NCBI RefSeq assembly: GCF_001258055.1
Contig: NZ_CVRM01000022.1
Location: 124,001-188,000 of the forward strand
Direction of reading: 5' to 3'
DNA length: 64,000 nucleotides
Origin: Phaeobacter italicus
Lineage (GTDB): Bacteria > Pseudomonadota > Alphaproteobacteria > Rhodobacterales > Rhodobacteraceae
In this document: positions 9,259 to 21,930 of the stretch, piece by piece
Layout: each line of letters opens with the position of its first letter
How positions within the stretch are numbered: position 1 is the first letter of the stretch
The notes under the pieces: model-generated
What the model was told of the DNA's origin: nothing
Seen by the model: the letters and a program-made list of their open reading frames with translations, nothing else
Databases searched by the model: none
Made by a program: the position numbers and the translations under genes

Positions 9259-10683
9259 TTACTCCGCAGCCGTCATGACGTTGTCATTGGCAAATGGTGT
9301 GTTTGGTGTTTGCGGCTCGCCGGCGGCGGCTTTGCGGGCCATGTAGATGATGACGCCGATATAGGCCGACAACAGTGCAGCGTAGACCGCCAGGTATGTT
9401 AGCAACGTGCCCAAAACCATCGGAGAGGGCACATCGGCCACGGCCATTTCAGTGGTCATGACACCTTGCACCAGCCAGGGCTGTCGCCCGATTTCGGTGG
9501 TGTACCACCCCGCAAGGGTGGCGACCCAGCCAGAAAACGCCATCGGGACCATCGCCCACACCAGCACCTTTGGCAGCCCTTCAACAGCGAGCCTGTGAGC
9601 GTTGCTGCGACCTTGGTGCCGGTTGCGACGACGCCACATGAACCAGACCGCGCTCCACGACAAAAGAAGCATGGCAACACCGGTGCCAACCATAACCCTG
9701 AACGACCAGAACACTGGCAGCACAGGTGGGTGCAGGGCGGTTCCATCCTCTGCAACAAAGTCGTTGAGACCGGGCACCTCTCCGTCAAAGGAATGGGTGA
9801 GGATAAGCGAGGCGACATTTGGAATGCCGATCTCGAAACGGTTCTCGCGTGTTTCTTCGTCCGGCAGGGCAAACAGCAGCAGCGGGACATTGGGCTGGGT
9901 GTCCCAGTTGCCTTCCATCGCGGCGACCTTAGCGGGTTGGTATTCAAGCGTGTTCAGCCCGTGTTTGTCGCCAGCGAGGATCTGCAGCGGGATCAGGACT
10001 GCTCCAATCAGCACCCCCGTCTTGAGCATGCTGCGCACCTCGCGAGAGCGATCTCCCAGAACCCATCGGAATGCAGATACCCCTGCGATAAGGAAGCCAA
10101 CGGTCAGGAAGCTGGCCATCAGCATATGGGCAAAGCGATAGGGCATGGAGGGGTTAAAGATGATCTCCCACCAGCTTGTGGCATGGGCAACGCCGTCAAT
10201 CATTTCAAATCCCTGAGGGGTATGCATCCAGGAATTCAGAACGATGATCCAAAAGGCCGAAACAGTCGTGCCAAAGGCAACCAACCCCGTTGCCAGCGTG
10301 TGCAGCCAGCGTGGGACCCGCGAAAAGCCAAACAGCATGATGCCGACAAAAACGGCCTCCAGAAAGAACGCTGTCAGCACCTCATAGGCCAGAAGAGGCC
10401 CCGCAATATTGCCGACGGTTTCCATGAAACCAGGCCAGTTTGTGCCGAACTGGAACGACATGGTGATCCCGGAAACCACCCCCATCGCAAAGCTGAGGGC
10501 AAAGATCTTTACCCAGAACCGATAGGCCGCCATCCATTTGTCATCTCCCGTCTGAGTGAAGCGGATGCGAAAGAACAACAGCACCCAGCCCAGTGCGATG
10601 GTGATCGTCGGGAACAGGATGTGGAACGAGATATTGGCCGCAAACTGGATACGGCTCAGGATCAATGTGTCGAGTGCTTCCAT
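9259..10683 (-). CDS. cydA: Cytochrome bd-type quinol oxidase subunit I
   Basis: A 474-residue membrane subunit with nine or so helices and the conserved GWYTTEIGRQPW motif, which includes residues of the quinol/heme region. FHILFPTITIALGW and the SFQFGTNWPGFME segment are also typical. The loop between helices VI and VII is short, as in CioA-type, cyanide-insensitive oxidases, rather than the long E. coli Q-loop. I chose the ATG at 10683; an upstream in-frame GTG would add three residues. It leads the cydAB pair. No clear FNR-type box was seen in the 250 bases upstream. Confidence 0.94.
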   Translation of the reverse strand: MEALDTLILSRIQFAANISFHILFPTITIALGWVLLFFRIRFTQTGDDKWMAAYRFWVKIFALSFAMGVVSGITMSFQFGTNWPGFMETVGNIAGPLLAYEVLTAFFLEAVFVGIMLFGFSRVPRWLHTLATGLVAFGTTVSAFWIIVLNSWMHTPQGFEMIDGVAHATSWWEIIFNPSMPYRFAHMLMASFLTVGFLIAGVSAFRWVLGDRSREVRSMLKTGVLIGAVLIPLQILAGDKHGLNTLEYQPAKVAAMEGNWDTQPNVPLLLFALPDEETRENRFEIGIPNVASLILTHSFDGEVPGLNDFVAEDGTALHPPVLPVFWSFRVMVGTGVAMLLLSWSAVWFMWRRRNRHQGRSNAHRLAVEGLPKVLVWAMVPMAFSGWVATLAGWYTTEIGRQPWLVQGVMTTEMAVADVPSPMVLGTLLTYLAVYAALLSAYIGVIIYMARKAAAGEPQTPNTPFANDNVMTAAE

Positions 10684-10896
10684 GTGTAACACCTTGCGTC
10701 AGCGTCTTCGCTCTGCCGACTTGCAGCCTGGCGAAAACAGGATCTGTTTGGTCAGGATCTATGCCGGGACGCCGCCGGGTTAAGGGTCTTGCGGCAATTC
10801 GCGCGGCGGCATTGGCCCCGATGTCACTGCGCAGATTGACGCAGGATCTTGGCAGCAAGGCGATCGGAAAGCGCGCCAGTCGAACGGGGCCGACAT

Positions 10897-10922
10897 GAAA
10901 AAGGGCGCCGGTTTGGCGCCCT
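10897..10922 (-). terminator. Intrinsic terminator after katG
   Basis: On the minus strand a 9-bp stem AAGGGCGCC/GGCGCCCTT with loop AAACC is followed by TTTT, 27 bases beyond the katG stop. Confidence 0.85.
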
Positions 10923-10948
10923 TGATCTGGTTTCTTATTTCGCGCCTG

Positions 10949-13268
<2,320 letters not shown>

Positions 13269-13310
13269 CATAAATCCGGGAGTGCGCGCGCGACTGAGAC
13301 GGTTCTTCCC

Positions 13311-13805
13311 TCACGGGGAAAGTTGCGCGGTGTCGATCATGTCGATCAGGGCGGCAAGATCCTGGCGGACACTGCCTGTATCACATTGCAGGGATGCGAT
13401 GACCGCGCCGTCCTTCAGGACGTTGATGCCGCCATCTTCCGTTGAACCCTCGCCACGTTCGGCTGTCCAGAACACTTCGTACCCGTATCCGTCATCTGTG
13501 AAAAAGGTGACGGATTCACTGATGTAGTTGCCAATGCCGTTCCACGGCATATAGCTCAGCGACGCCTTGTCGGTGACGATTTCCTTTTCGACAGTCCCGG
13601 TGGCGCCAAGAAAACCGTAGGTCGCCATATCCCCGGCGAGCCAGGTAGCATCGCAGACCTCAACACTCTTTTGAGCGCCCTTGAAGGTGCAGGTGAACAA
13701 TGTGCTGCGGTCCCTTTCGCAAAAGTCGCCAGCGTTGCTGCTGGTTGCCACAATGATCAATGGGAATGCGAGAGCCAACCGGTGGGCGCGCGAGGTGTGA
13801 AACAT
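13311..13805 (-). CDS. Secreted protein of unknown function
   Basis: A 164-residue protein with a Sec signal peptide (residues 1-25, hydrophobic LALAFPLIIVA then SNA|G). The mature part has three cysteines near its start (in DFCERD, LFTCTF and VEVCDATW) and aromatic strands such as GYGYEVFWTAERGEG, suggesting a small disulphide-stabilised beta protein of the periplasm. The ATG at 13805 has GAGGAAG upstream and is preferred to one five codons earlier. It lies upstream of katG on the same strand with 181 bases between, so a link to oxidative stress is only positional. Not recognised as any named family. Confidence 0.7.
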   Translation of the reverse strand: MFHTSRAHRLALAFPLIIVATSSNAGDFCERDRSTLFTCTFKGAQKSVEVCDATWLAGDMATYGFLGATGTVEKEIVTDKASLSYMPWNGIGNYISESVTFFTDDGYGYEVFWTAERGEGSTEDGGINVLKDGAVIASLQCDTGSVRQDLAALIDMIDTAQLSP

Positions 13806-15640
<1,835 letters not shown>

Positions 15641-15644
15641 ACCC

Positions 15645-16721
15645 ATGAACGCAATTTCCCAACCGGCTCGGGCTGCGGTCTGGCAGGACAGTGAGATGCT
15701 GGAATGTGTCTCTATCGTTCCGGAAATGCCAAATACGGCGTCGTTCACATTCTGCGCCCCGTCTGGCGCGTTGTTCGACTACAAACCGGGGCAGTTCCTG
15801 ACGCTAGAAATCCCGGCGGAAAGCGGGACGGTGCATCGGACCTATACGATCTCTTCATCGCCGTCGCGGCCGCGTTCGATCACCATCACGGCTAAAGCGC
15901 AGGCTGACAGCATCGGCACCCGCTGGATGCTTGACAACCTAAAGCCGGGCTCGCGGCTGCGAGCCTTTGGGCCGGCGGGATTGTTCACCAATGCTGACAG
16001 CACGGCGAACAAATACCTCTTCATCTCTGCGGGGTCCGGCATAACGCCGATGATGTCGATGACCACCTGTATGTGGGATGAGGGGCAGGCCCTCGATGTC
16101 GTCTTTATCAACTGCGCAAAACGCCCGTCCGAAATCCTGTTTCGGCAGAGACTGGAAAATATGGCCAGCCGCACGCCGGGGCTTGATCTGAAGTTTGTTG
16201 TCGAAGAACCGGATCCCTACCGCCCGTGGACAGGTTACCAGGGCATGTTTAACCAGCTGATGCTGGGTCTGATGGCACCGGATTATTTGGAGCGTGAGGT
16301 CTATTGTTGCGGACCGGAGCCGTTCATGCAGGCGGTCCGCGAGGCATTGGCCGGGCTTGGCTTTGATATGGACCGCTATCACCAGGAGAGCTTTCACGCG
16401 CCAGTCGAAAGCGAGAGCGATCTGCCCGAGTTGGATGATGTCGTTCTTGAAGAAGACAGCACCTCTGAAATCCATTTTGCCCAATCCGGCATCAGCCACA
16501 AATGCGCTGAGACGGACACCGTTCTGGCGGCGGCCAAGGCGGCAGGGCTCAATATCCCGTCGGGCTGTACCTTTGGTGTCTGCGGCACGTGTAAAGTGCG
16601 CAAAACCTCCGGCGAGGTGCATATGGTCCACAATGGCGGGATTTCGGATGACGACGTTGCGGACGGCTATATCCTCGCCTGCTGCTCTCATCCGATCGGC
16701 AAGGTCGAAGTCGAGGTGTGA
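15645..16721 (+). CDS. gbcB: Glycine betaine demethylase, ferredoxin-reductase subunit
   Basis: A 358-residue electron-transfer protein that would pass electrons from NAD(P)H to the Rieske subunit. Domains in order: FAD-binding barrel with RTYTISSSP (65-73), NAD-binding domain with GSGITPM (130-136) and CCGPEPFM, then a C-terminal plant-type [2Fe-2S] ferredoxin with Cys308, Cys313, Cys316 and Cys346. This is the GbcB architecture. It starts four bases after gbcA and is followed by a strong terminator, so gbcAB is a complete riboswitch-controlled operon. Confidence 0.87.
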   Translation: MNAISQPARAAVWQDSEMLECVSIVPEMPNTASFTFCAPSGALFDYKPGQFLTLEIPAESGTVHRTYTISSSPSRPRSITITAKAQADSIGTRWMLDNLKPGSRLRAFGPAGLFTNADSTANKYLFISAGSGITPMMSMTTCMWDEGQALDVVFINCAKRPSEILFRQRLENMASRTPGLDLKFVVEEPDPYRPWTGYQGMFNQLMLGLMAPDYLEREVYCCGPEPFMQAVREALAGLGFDMDRYHQESFHAPVESESDLPELDDVVLEEDSTSEIHFAQSGISHKCAETDTVLAAAKAAGLNIPSGCTFGVCGTCKVRKTSGEVHMVHNGGISDDDVADGYILACCSHPIGKVEVEV

Positions 16722-16755
16722 CCAGCCAATTTACCGATTTTCGTACACTCTTACT

Positions 16756-16783
16756 GGCCGGGGTTTTCCCCGGCCTTTTCTTT
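16756..16783 (+). terminator. Intrinsic terminator after gbcB
   Basis: A perfect 8-bp stem GGCCGGGG/CCCCGGCC with a TTTT loop followed by TTTTCTTT, 35 bases after the gbcB stop. Confidence 0.9.
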
Positions 16784-16848
16784 ACCCATCGGCGTCATTG
16801 ATCTGTTCCCGGCCTACGTGCGTACCAAAATAAAACGTGCGAGGTCAT

Positions 16849-17370
16849 ATGCGTCAGTTCATCTATGCAGTGGTGTTTGCCGTCTTTGGCATCCCGGTAC
16901 AGGCCGTCGATCTGTCGGCGCCATTTCTTTCAATCGACGGCGGTGAATTGCGGCTGGATGATTGGGCAGGGCGGCCCATCCTTGTTGTGAACACTGCATC
17001 GCAATGTGCCTTCACGCGGCAATACGCGGATCTGCAGGCGCTTTATGATCGCTACCGAGACCAAGGGTTGGTGGTGGTGTCTGTCCCCTCGGATGACTTC
17101 AACCAAGAGCTCGCGACAGAGGCAGAGGTGAAGGCGTTTTGTGAGGTCCAGTTTGGTCTGGATCATCCAATGACCTCGATCACCAAGGTGCGAGGCGCAG
17201 GCGCGCACCCGTTTTATGCGTCGCTTAAGGCCGAAACGGGGTTTGTGCCGCGCTGGAATTTCAACAAGGTCCTGATCGATCCAAACGGAGAGGTGGCAGC
17301 CACCTTTGGATCCCGCGTCGCGCCCATGTCCCCCAAGATCACCGATCGCATTGATGCGTTCCTGAACTGA
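16849..17370 (+). CDS. Glutathione peroxidase family protein, exported
   Basis: A 173-residue thioredoxin-fold peroxidase with a short signal peptide ([12 protein letters not shown], cleavage near 19). The peroxidatic cysteine is Cys53 in [12 protein letters not shown]. The usual FPCNQFGxQEP motif is replaced by VPSDDFNQE, a variant that keeps the Gln, and WNFNK (136-140) supplies the Trp-Asn pair. Cys98 (KAFC) may be the resolving cysteine. It would reduce hydroperoxides in the periplasm, probably using thioredoxin-like donors. The ATG at 16849 has GAGG upstream; the GTG at 16837 is less likely. Confidence 0.86.
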   Translation: MRQFIYAVVFAVFGIPVQAVDLSAPFLSIDGGELRLDDWAGRPILVVNTASQCAFTRQYADLQALYDRYRDQGLVVVSVPSDDFNQELATEAEVKAFCEVQFGLDHPMTSITKVRGAGAHPFYASLKAETGFVPRWNFNKVLIDPNGEVAATFGSRVAPMSPKITDRIDAFLN

Positions 17371-17395
17371 AACCGCTTGGGCAGGAGGCTCTAGG

Positions 17396-17533
17396 ATGAA
17401 GATGAAACGAAAGTCCGATCTGCCGCAGAAGATCTGCGCGACCTGTGGTCGGCCGTTCAGCTGGCGCAAGAAATGGGAGAAGGTCTGGAATGACGTACGC
17501 TACTGCTCGCAACGCTGCCGGAGGGCCTCGTGA
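17396..17533 (+). CDS. DUF2256 zinc-binding small protein
   Basis: A 45-residue ORF beginning [18 protein letters not shown], preceded by AGGAGG seven bases upstream. Four cysteines (14, 17, 37, 41) in a CxxC-x19-CxxxC pattern, with the basic-aromatic core [13 protein letters not shown], match the DUF2256 family. Such proteins are frequently encoded beside cryptochrome/photolyase genes. Its stop shares a base with the next ATG (TGATG), so it is translationally coupled to the photolyase-like gene. The family has no known function; a zinc ribbon that binds DNA or the partner protein is a guess. Confidence 0.88.
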   Translation: MKMKRKSDLPQKICATCGRPFSWRKKWEKVWNDVRYCSQRCRRAS

Positions 17534-18732
17534 TGGATGGAGAGCACCAAAACGCCTTTACGTGGCAGCCGACACGCGCGGCTGGTCTGCAGCGCCTTCA
17601 GGATTTTCTGCCCCACGCAGCGCAGACCTACGCGCGTCTGCGCAACTATGATGGCCGTCACGCCTCGGCCGTTTCTTGCCTGTCGCCCTGGGTTCGGCAC
17701 AGGCTGATCACCGAGCATGAGATCCTGCAGCAGGTGCTGTCTTCATGGCCGCTGCAGAACAGCGAAAAATTCGTCCAGGAGGTTTTCTGGCGTGGCTACT
17801 TCAAGGGATGGCTACAGCACCACCCCACAGTGTGGAGCACCTATCATGAGGCATTGCCGGACCTGATTGACCATCATTGCAGCTCTGCCGACTACCGGGA
17901 TGCAGTTGAGGGGCGAACCGGTATCGACTGTTTTGACCATTGGGCGCGCGAGCTGGTTGAGACGGGATACATGCACAATCATGCGCGAATGTGGTTTGCC
18001 TCCATTTGGATTTTCACCCTGCGTCTGCCTTGGCAGCTGGGGGCGGATTTCTTTCTGCGCCACTTGATGGACGGCGATCCCGCGTCAAACACGCTTAGCT
18101 GGCGTTGGGTGGGTGGGCTGCATACCAAGGGCAAAACCTATATCGCGCGGGCGGACAACATTGCCAAGTTTACGGATGGTCGTTTCAATCCAGCAGGACA
18201 ATTGAGCGAGGAGGCACCGGCATTGGAAGAGGGATGCGAACACCCTCGCTTGACCGGGTTGTCAGTGGGCGATCCGCTGCCTGCTTCGCCCTTTCTCCTT
18301 TTGTTGACAGAGGATGATCTGGAATTTGCGGCCTCTCTGTCGTCTCCGCCTGCTGACACATTGGTCCTGGGAGCGGCGGAAAGAGGCTCTCCTCTGGCGA
18401 CTGGACCGGTTGCACAGTCGTTCCGGAACGCCGCATTGAGCGACGCTGCGTTGCGCTGGGCTGACGATCAGAGCCACTCGCTCAGTTCAGAACATGACAT
18501 CGTCTCACGCGCGCAATCGCTGGGGGTGCGAGATGTCGTGACGTCGTTTGCACCCGTCGGGCCCAACGCAGATCGTCTGGCCAACCTGCGGCAGGCCCTT
18601 TCACGGGAAGGGATTACGTTGCATTTCGTTCAACGGGCCTATGACGCGGTGATCTGGCCGCATGCGTCAAAGGGGTTCTTTGCCTTGAAGAAAAAGATAC
18701 CCCAGCTGCTGGAGCAGTTGAAAATCCCTTGA
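17533..18732 (+). CDS. Photolyase/cryptochrome-like FAD protein with reversed domain order
   Basis: A 399-residue protein. Residues about 8-220 are the FAD-binding helical domain of the family: SCLSPWVRHR, FVQEVFWRGYFKGWL, ETGYMHNHARMW and DGDPASNTLSWRWVGGLHTKG. The usual N-terminal alpha/beta domain is missing from its normal place. Instead, residues about 253-395 look like an alpha/beta domain ending in AVIWPHASKGFF, which resembles the end of that domain in photolyases. This suggests a circular permutation. The protein could be a DNA repair enzyme or a light sensor. It is coupled to the DUF2256 gene and abuts the convergent FeS photolyase with no spacer. Confidence 0.8.
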   Translation: MDGEHQNAFTWQPTRAAGLQRLQDFLPHAAQTYARLRNYDGRHASAVSCLSPWVRHRLITEHEILQQVLSSWPLQNSEKFVQEVFWRGYFKGWLQHHPTVWSTYHEALPDLIDHHCSSADYRDAVEGRTGIDCFDHWARELVETGYMHNHARMWFASIWIFTLRLPWQLGADFFLRHLMDGDPASNTLSWRWVGGLHTKGKTYIARADNIAKFTDGRFNPAGQLSEEAPALEEGCEHPRLTGLSVGDPLPASPFLLLLTEDDLEFAASLSSPPADTLVLGAAERGSPLATGPVAQSFRNAALSDAALRWADDQSHSLSSEHDIVSRAQSLGVRDVVTSFAPVGPNADRLANLRQALSREGITLHFVQRAYDAVIWPHASKGFFALKKKIPQLLEQLKIP

Positions 18733-20283
18733 TTAGAGCCGCTTCAGGAAGGTTGCGGCGCTGTCCAGGTACTCTTGTTGCCGGTCGTCCGACATCCGGC
18801 CCCAAGTGCTATAGGGTTGCCCCAGACGCGGATTGCCCCGCAGCTTTTCCTTGTTGCGGTGAAGAAAATCCCAGTACAGCGAATTGAAGGGGCAGGCCTT
18901 TGGGCCTGTCTTTTTCTTGACGTCATAGGCACAGGTTGCGCAGTGGTTTGACATCTTGTTGATGTAATTCCCGCTCGCTGCGTAAGGCTTTGATCCCAGC
19001 AAGCCACCGTCGGCGAACTGGCTCATGCCGATGACATTCGGCGCTTCGACCCATTCATAGGCGTCTGCATACACTGCCAGATACCATTCGTGGACCTGAT
19101 GCGGATCAACACCCGCCAGCATCGCGAAATTACCAGTCACCATCAATCTCTGGATATGATGGGCATAGGCTTCGTCTCGGGTTTGGCCGATGGCTGCAGC
19201 CATGCAGGCCATGTCCGTCTCGCCGGTCCAATAGAAATCCGGCAGCTCCCGCGAGGCATCAAGAAAGTTCTGCTTCGTATAGTCCGGCATTCTGAGCCAA
19301 TAGATCCCGCGGACGTATTCGCGCCAGCCGATGATCTGCCGGATGTAGCCCTCCACCGCGTTCAGTGGTGCGTCGCCGTCATAATAGGCACGCTCCACCC
19401 GCCTGCAGACTTCCAACGGATTCAGAAGGCCCGCGTTGATGTATTGGGCAAGGACGGAATGGTAGAGAAAGGGGCGTCCTTCCAACATGGCGTCCTGGTA
19501 GTCACCAAAGCTGGCCAAAGCGCGATCAACGAAGTGATCCAGCGCCCGGAGCGCATCAGCCCGGGTTGTTGCAAACCAAAACGGTTCCAGCGTGCCGAAG
19601 TTTTCAGAAAAGCGATCGGCGACAAGCGCAAGGACCTCTTTGGTGATGGCGTCGGGTTCAACCTCGAAGGGGCCTGGCATGAACATGTCATCCTGCGCGG
19701 GCTTTCGGTTCTCGGCGTCAAAGTTCCACTGCCCGCCTTCGGGTTCGTCTCCCTGCATCAGCAACCCGGTCTTGCGCCGCATCTCGCGATAGAAATATTC
19801 CATCCGCAATTGCTTGCGGCCCTTTGCCCAATCCTGGAATTCGGCGTGGGTCGCGATGAAGCGGCTATCTTCCAGGAGGGTCAGATCAATCTCGCGCTGC
19901 TCTGCCCACGATGTGAGCGCAGTCCGTAGTCTGTACTCGGCGGGTTCTGTCATCAGAACCGAACAGTCCGGTGTCTCGCTCAGCATCCGGTCAAGTTCCG
20001 TTGGCAGGCTCCCGCTGTTGTCGCTGTCATCCAACCGCACATAGGTGACGGACCAGCCATTCTCGCGTAGCTCGTCTGCGAAATGGCGCATTGCGGCAAA
20101 GACAAAGGCGAGCTTTTTCTTGTGGTGCGGGACGTAACAGGCCTCATCCGCAACTTCGGCCATCAAGACACGATCCCGTTCAGGATTCCCCTGTTTCAGA
20201 GAGGGCAGGTCTGGCGAAAGCTGATCGCCCAGAATGAGGATGATATTGCCGGGGGAGGCCTGTGAAGGTGTCTGGTCGCTCAT
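18733..20283 (-). CDS. phrB: FeS bacterial cryptochrome/(6-4) photolyase
   Basis: A 516-residue protein of the PhrB/CryB class. It has an N-terminal photolyase-related domain (IILILGDQLSPDLPSL), a helical FAD domain (VEGYIRQIIGWREYVRGIYW, YAHHIQRLMVTGNFAML, EAPNVIGMSQFADGG) and cysteines for a [4Fe-4S] cluster: one in TDMACMA, then CATC and KACPFN. Members repair (6-4) photoproducts or act as light-responsive regulators. The start at 20283 (MSDQTPSQ) matches the family length; the 56-residue in-frame extension looks non-coding. It is convergent with the permuted photolyase-like gene and downstream of hemN on the same strand. Confidence 0.92.
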   Translation of the reverse strand: MSDQTPSQASPGNIILILGDQLSPDLPSLKQGNPERDRVLMAEVADEACYVPHHKKKLAFVFAAMRHFADELRENGWSVTYVRLDDSDNSGSLPTELDRMLSETPDCSVLMTEPAEYRLRTALTSWAEQREIDLTLLEDSRFIATHAEFQDWAKGRKQLRMEYFYREMRRKTGLLMQGDEPEGGQWNFDAENRKPAQDDMFMPGPFEVEPDAITKEVLALVADRFSENFGTLEPFWFATTRADALRALDHFVDRALASFGDYQDAMLEGRPFLYHSVLAQYINAGLLNPLEVCRRVERAYYDGDAPLNAVEGYIRQIIGWREYVRGIYWLRMPDYTKQNFLDASRELPDFYWTGETDMACMAAAIGQTRDEAYAHHIQRLMVTGNFAMLAGVDPHQVHEWYLAVYADAYEWVEAPNVIGMSQFADGGLLGSKPYAASGNYINKMSNHCATCAYDVKKKTGPKACPFNSLYWDFLHRNKEKLRGNPRLGQPYSTWGRMSDDRQQEYLDSAATFLKRL

Positions 20284-20401
20284 ATCTATGCGGATCGCTC
20301 TTGTTTCTGTCTCTCCTGCTGGTGGGAGGTAGGACTGCAAGATTGGGAGGCAACAGGAGCGTGTCACCTGTGCGAAAATCACTGGTTTAGGGTCTAAAAT
20401 G

Positions 20402-20439
20402 CAAAAGGGCCGCCGCTGGCTCCTCTTCCAGCAGCGGCC
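20402..20439 (-). terminator. Intrinsic terminator after hemN
   Basis: On the minus strand a 12-bp stem (GGCCGCTGCTGG with CCAGCGGCGGCC, one mismatch) is followed by CTTTTGC, 44 bases after the hemN stop. It separates hemN from phrB. Confidence 0.8.
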
Positions 20440-20482
20440 AGATGCCGTCACATCCTGTCAGTCTGGCTGGGCCCTGAGCGCG

Positions 20483-21838
20483 TCAGGAGGCCTGGCTATA
20501 ACGAACACCGTCAGGTTTGTGGGCATCAAACACGCTGGCAATGATCCGCGTCAACGGCCGCCCGGCAGGGAGAATGCACAGGCTGTCTTCGTCCAGCGTG
20601 ACCAGATCACCATAGGTCTCGGCGACCTCGGCGATGTCACTATTGAGTTGTGCGGCAAGAGCGCCGAACCGGCTGGCGAGTTCCTTTCGGTCCAGCACGA
20701 AATCACACATCAGCATTTCGATAGCCCGTCCGCGCAGGCGGTCCATCTGGGTCAGTTCGTGACCGCGGGTTCCTGAGAATTCACCTGCTTCGACCCGCTG
20801 CAAATAGGCTGCGGTTGCCGGGGCGTTTTGCACATAACCATCGGCGAACCGCGAGATCGACGAGGCGCCGACCCCAATCAAAGTCGGGCAATGATCGTCG
20901 GTGTAGCCCTGAAAGTTGCGGCGCAGGTGACCGGTCTGCAGCGCCTTTTCCAAGCCGTCTCCGGGCAGTGCAAAATGGTCAATCCCGATTGGAGAAAACC
21001 CGGCCGAGCGAAACCCATCGGCGGCGATTTCGGCCAGTGCAAAACGCTCTTCGTCCCCTGGCAGAGCGGCTTCGTCGATCAGTTTCTGACGCTTGGCCAC
21101 CCAGGGCACATGCGCATAGCCAAACAGCGCCACACGGTCGGGCCGCAGGCTCAGCACCTTGTCCACTGTATCAGCAATGCGTGCCGCGTCCTGATGGGGC
21201 AGGCCATAGACCAGATCGGTATTGAGAGACCGGATGCCAGCGGCGCGCAGATCTGCAACACAGGCGGCCGTCACCTCGTAGGGTTGGGTGCGTCCGATGG
21301 CGGCTTGAACCTCTGGGTCGAAATCCTGAATGCCAATGCTGGCCCGGTTCATCCCCTCCGCTGACAGCGCCGCGATCTTGTCGCGATCAACAAGGGTCGG
21401 ATCGATTTCCACCGAAAATTCCCAGTTATCAGCGGGAGGAATAGCCGCCTTGACCGCCTTTGCGAGGCGATGGATCAGGGCAGGGGGCAGGATCGTTGGT
21501 GTTCCGCCGCCCCAGTGCAGCCGCCCCATGCGCAGACCTGCTGGCACGGTTTCAGCCAGAAGGGCCAGTTCCTGTTCAACTGTCGCGATGTAATTCTCGA
21601 CCGGGTTGAGGGTCTGCGTGCCTTGTGTCCGGCAGGCACAGAACCAGCAAAGCCGCTCACAGAACGGAATGTGGATGTAGACGGAGACAGGCACGGCCGG
21701 ATCCAGCGAGGCAAGCGCGCGGGCTTGAAACGCATTGCCTGTCGCAGCGCTGAAGACCGGTGCAGTCGGATAGGAGGTGTAGCGGGGCACGCGGCTGTCA
21801 AAAAGTCCCAGCGCGCGAAGGCGTTCGATCTGTTGCAT
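20483..21838 (-). CDS. hemN: Oxygen-independent coproporphyrinogen III oxidase
   Basis: A 451-residue radical-SAM enzyme with the cluster motif CERLCWFC (CxxxCxxC) in YIHIPFCERLCWFCACRT, followed by GRLHWGGGTPTIL. It converts coproporphyrinogen III to protoporphyrinogen IX without O2, serving heme and, if present, bacteriochlorophyll synthesis. The length and the C-terminal HemN_C region (RLRGRAIEMLMCDF) support HemN rather than the shorter HemW. An FnrL-like box lies 36 bases upstream of the start, consistent with low-oxygen induction. Confidence 0.95.
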   Translation of the reverse strand: MQQIERLRALGLFDSRVPRYTSYPTAPVFSAATGNAFQARALASLDPAVPVSVYIHIPFCERLCWFCACRTQGTQTLNPVENYIATVEQELALLAETVPAGLRMGRLHWGGGTPTILPPALIHRLAKAVKAAIPPADNWEFSVEIDPTLVDRDKIAALSAEGMNRASIGIQDFDPEVQAAIGRTQPYEVTAACVADLRAAGIRSLNTDLVYGLPHQDAARIADTVDKVLSLRPDRVALFGYAHVPWVAKRQKLIDEAALPGDEERFALAEIAADGFRSAGFSPIGIDHFALPGDGLEKALQTGHLRRNFQGYTDDHCPTLIGVGASSISRFADGYVQNAPATAAYLQRVEAGEFSGTRGHELTQMDRLRGRAIEMLMCDFVLDRKELASRFGALAAQLNSDIAEVAETYGDLVTLDEDSLCILPAGRPLTRIIASVFDAHKPDGVRYSQAS

Positions 21839-21873
21839 GCGGGCAGATATGAATGATTCCGGCCGCGGCGACT

Positions 21874-21887
21874 TTGCGCCAAATCAA
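21874..21887 (-). promoter_or_regulatory. Candidate FnrL box upstream of hemN
   Basis: TTGCGCCAAATCAA on the plus strand matches TTGAT-N4-ATCAA except at two adjacent positions. It ends 36 bases before the hemN start. FnrL control of hemN is established in Rhodobacter; here it is inferred. Confidence 0.45.
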
Positions 21888-21930
21888 ATCCTGACTTTTT
21901 GGCGCATCAAATCTTGCCAGGGTAGCCCGG

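Noticed and set aside
9466-10689. A 407-residue plus-strand frame opposite cydA
   Set aside because: Composition is His/Gln/Arg-rich without any motif; cydA on the other strand is unambiguous.
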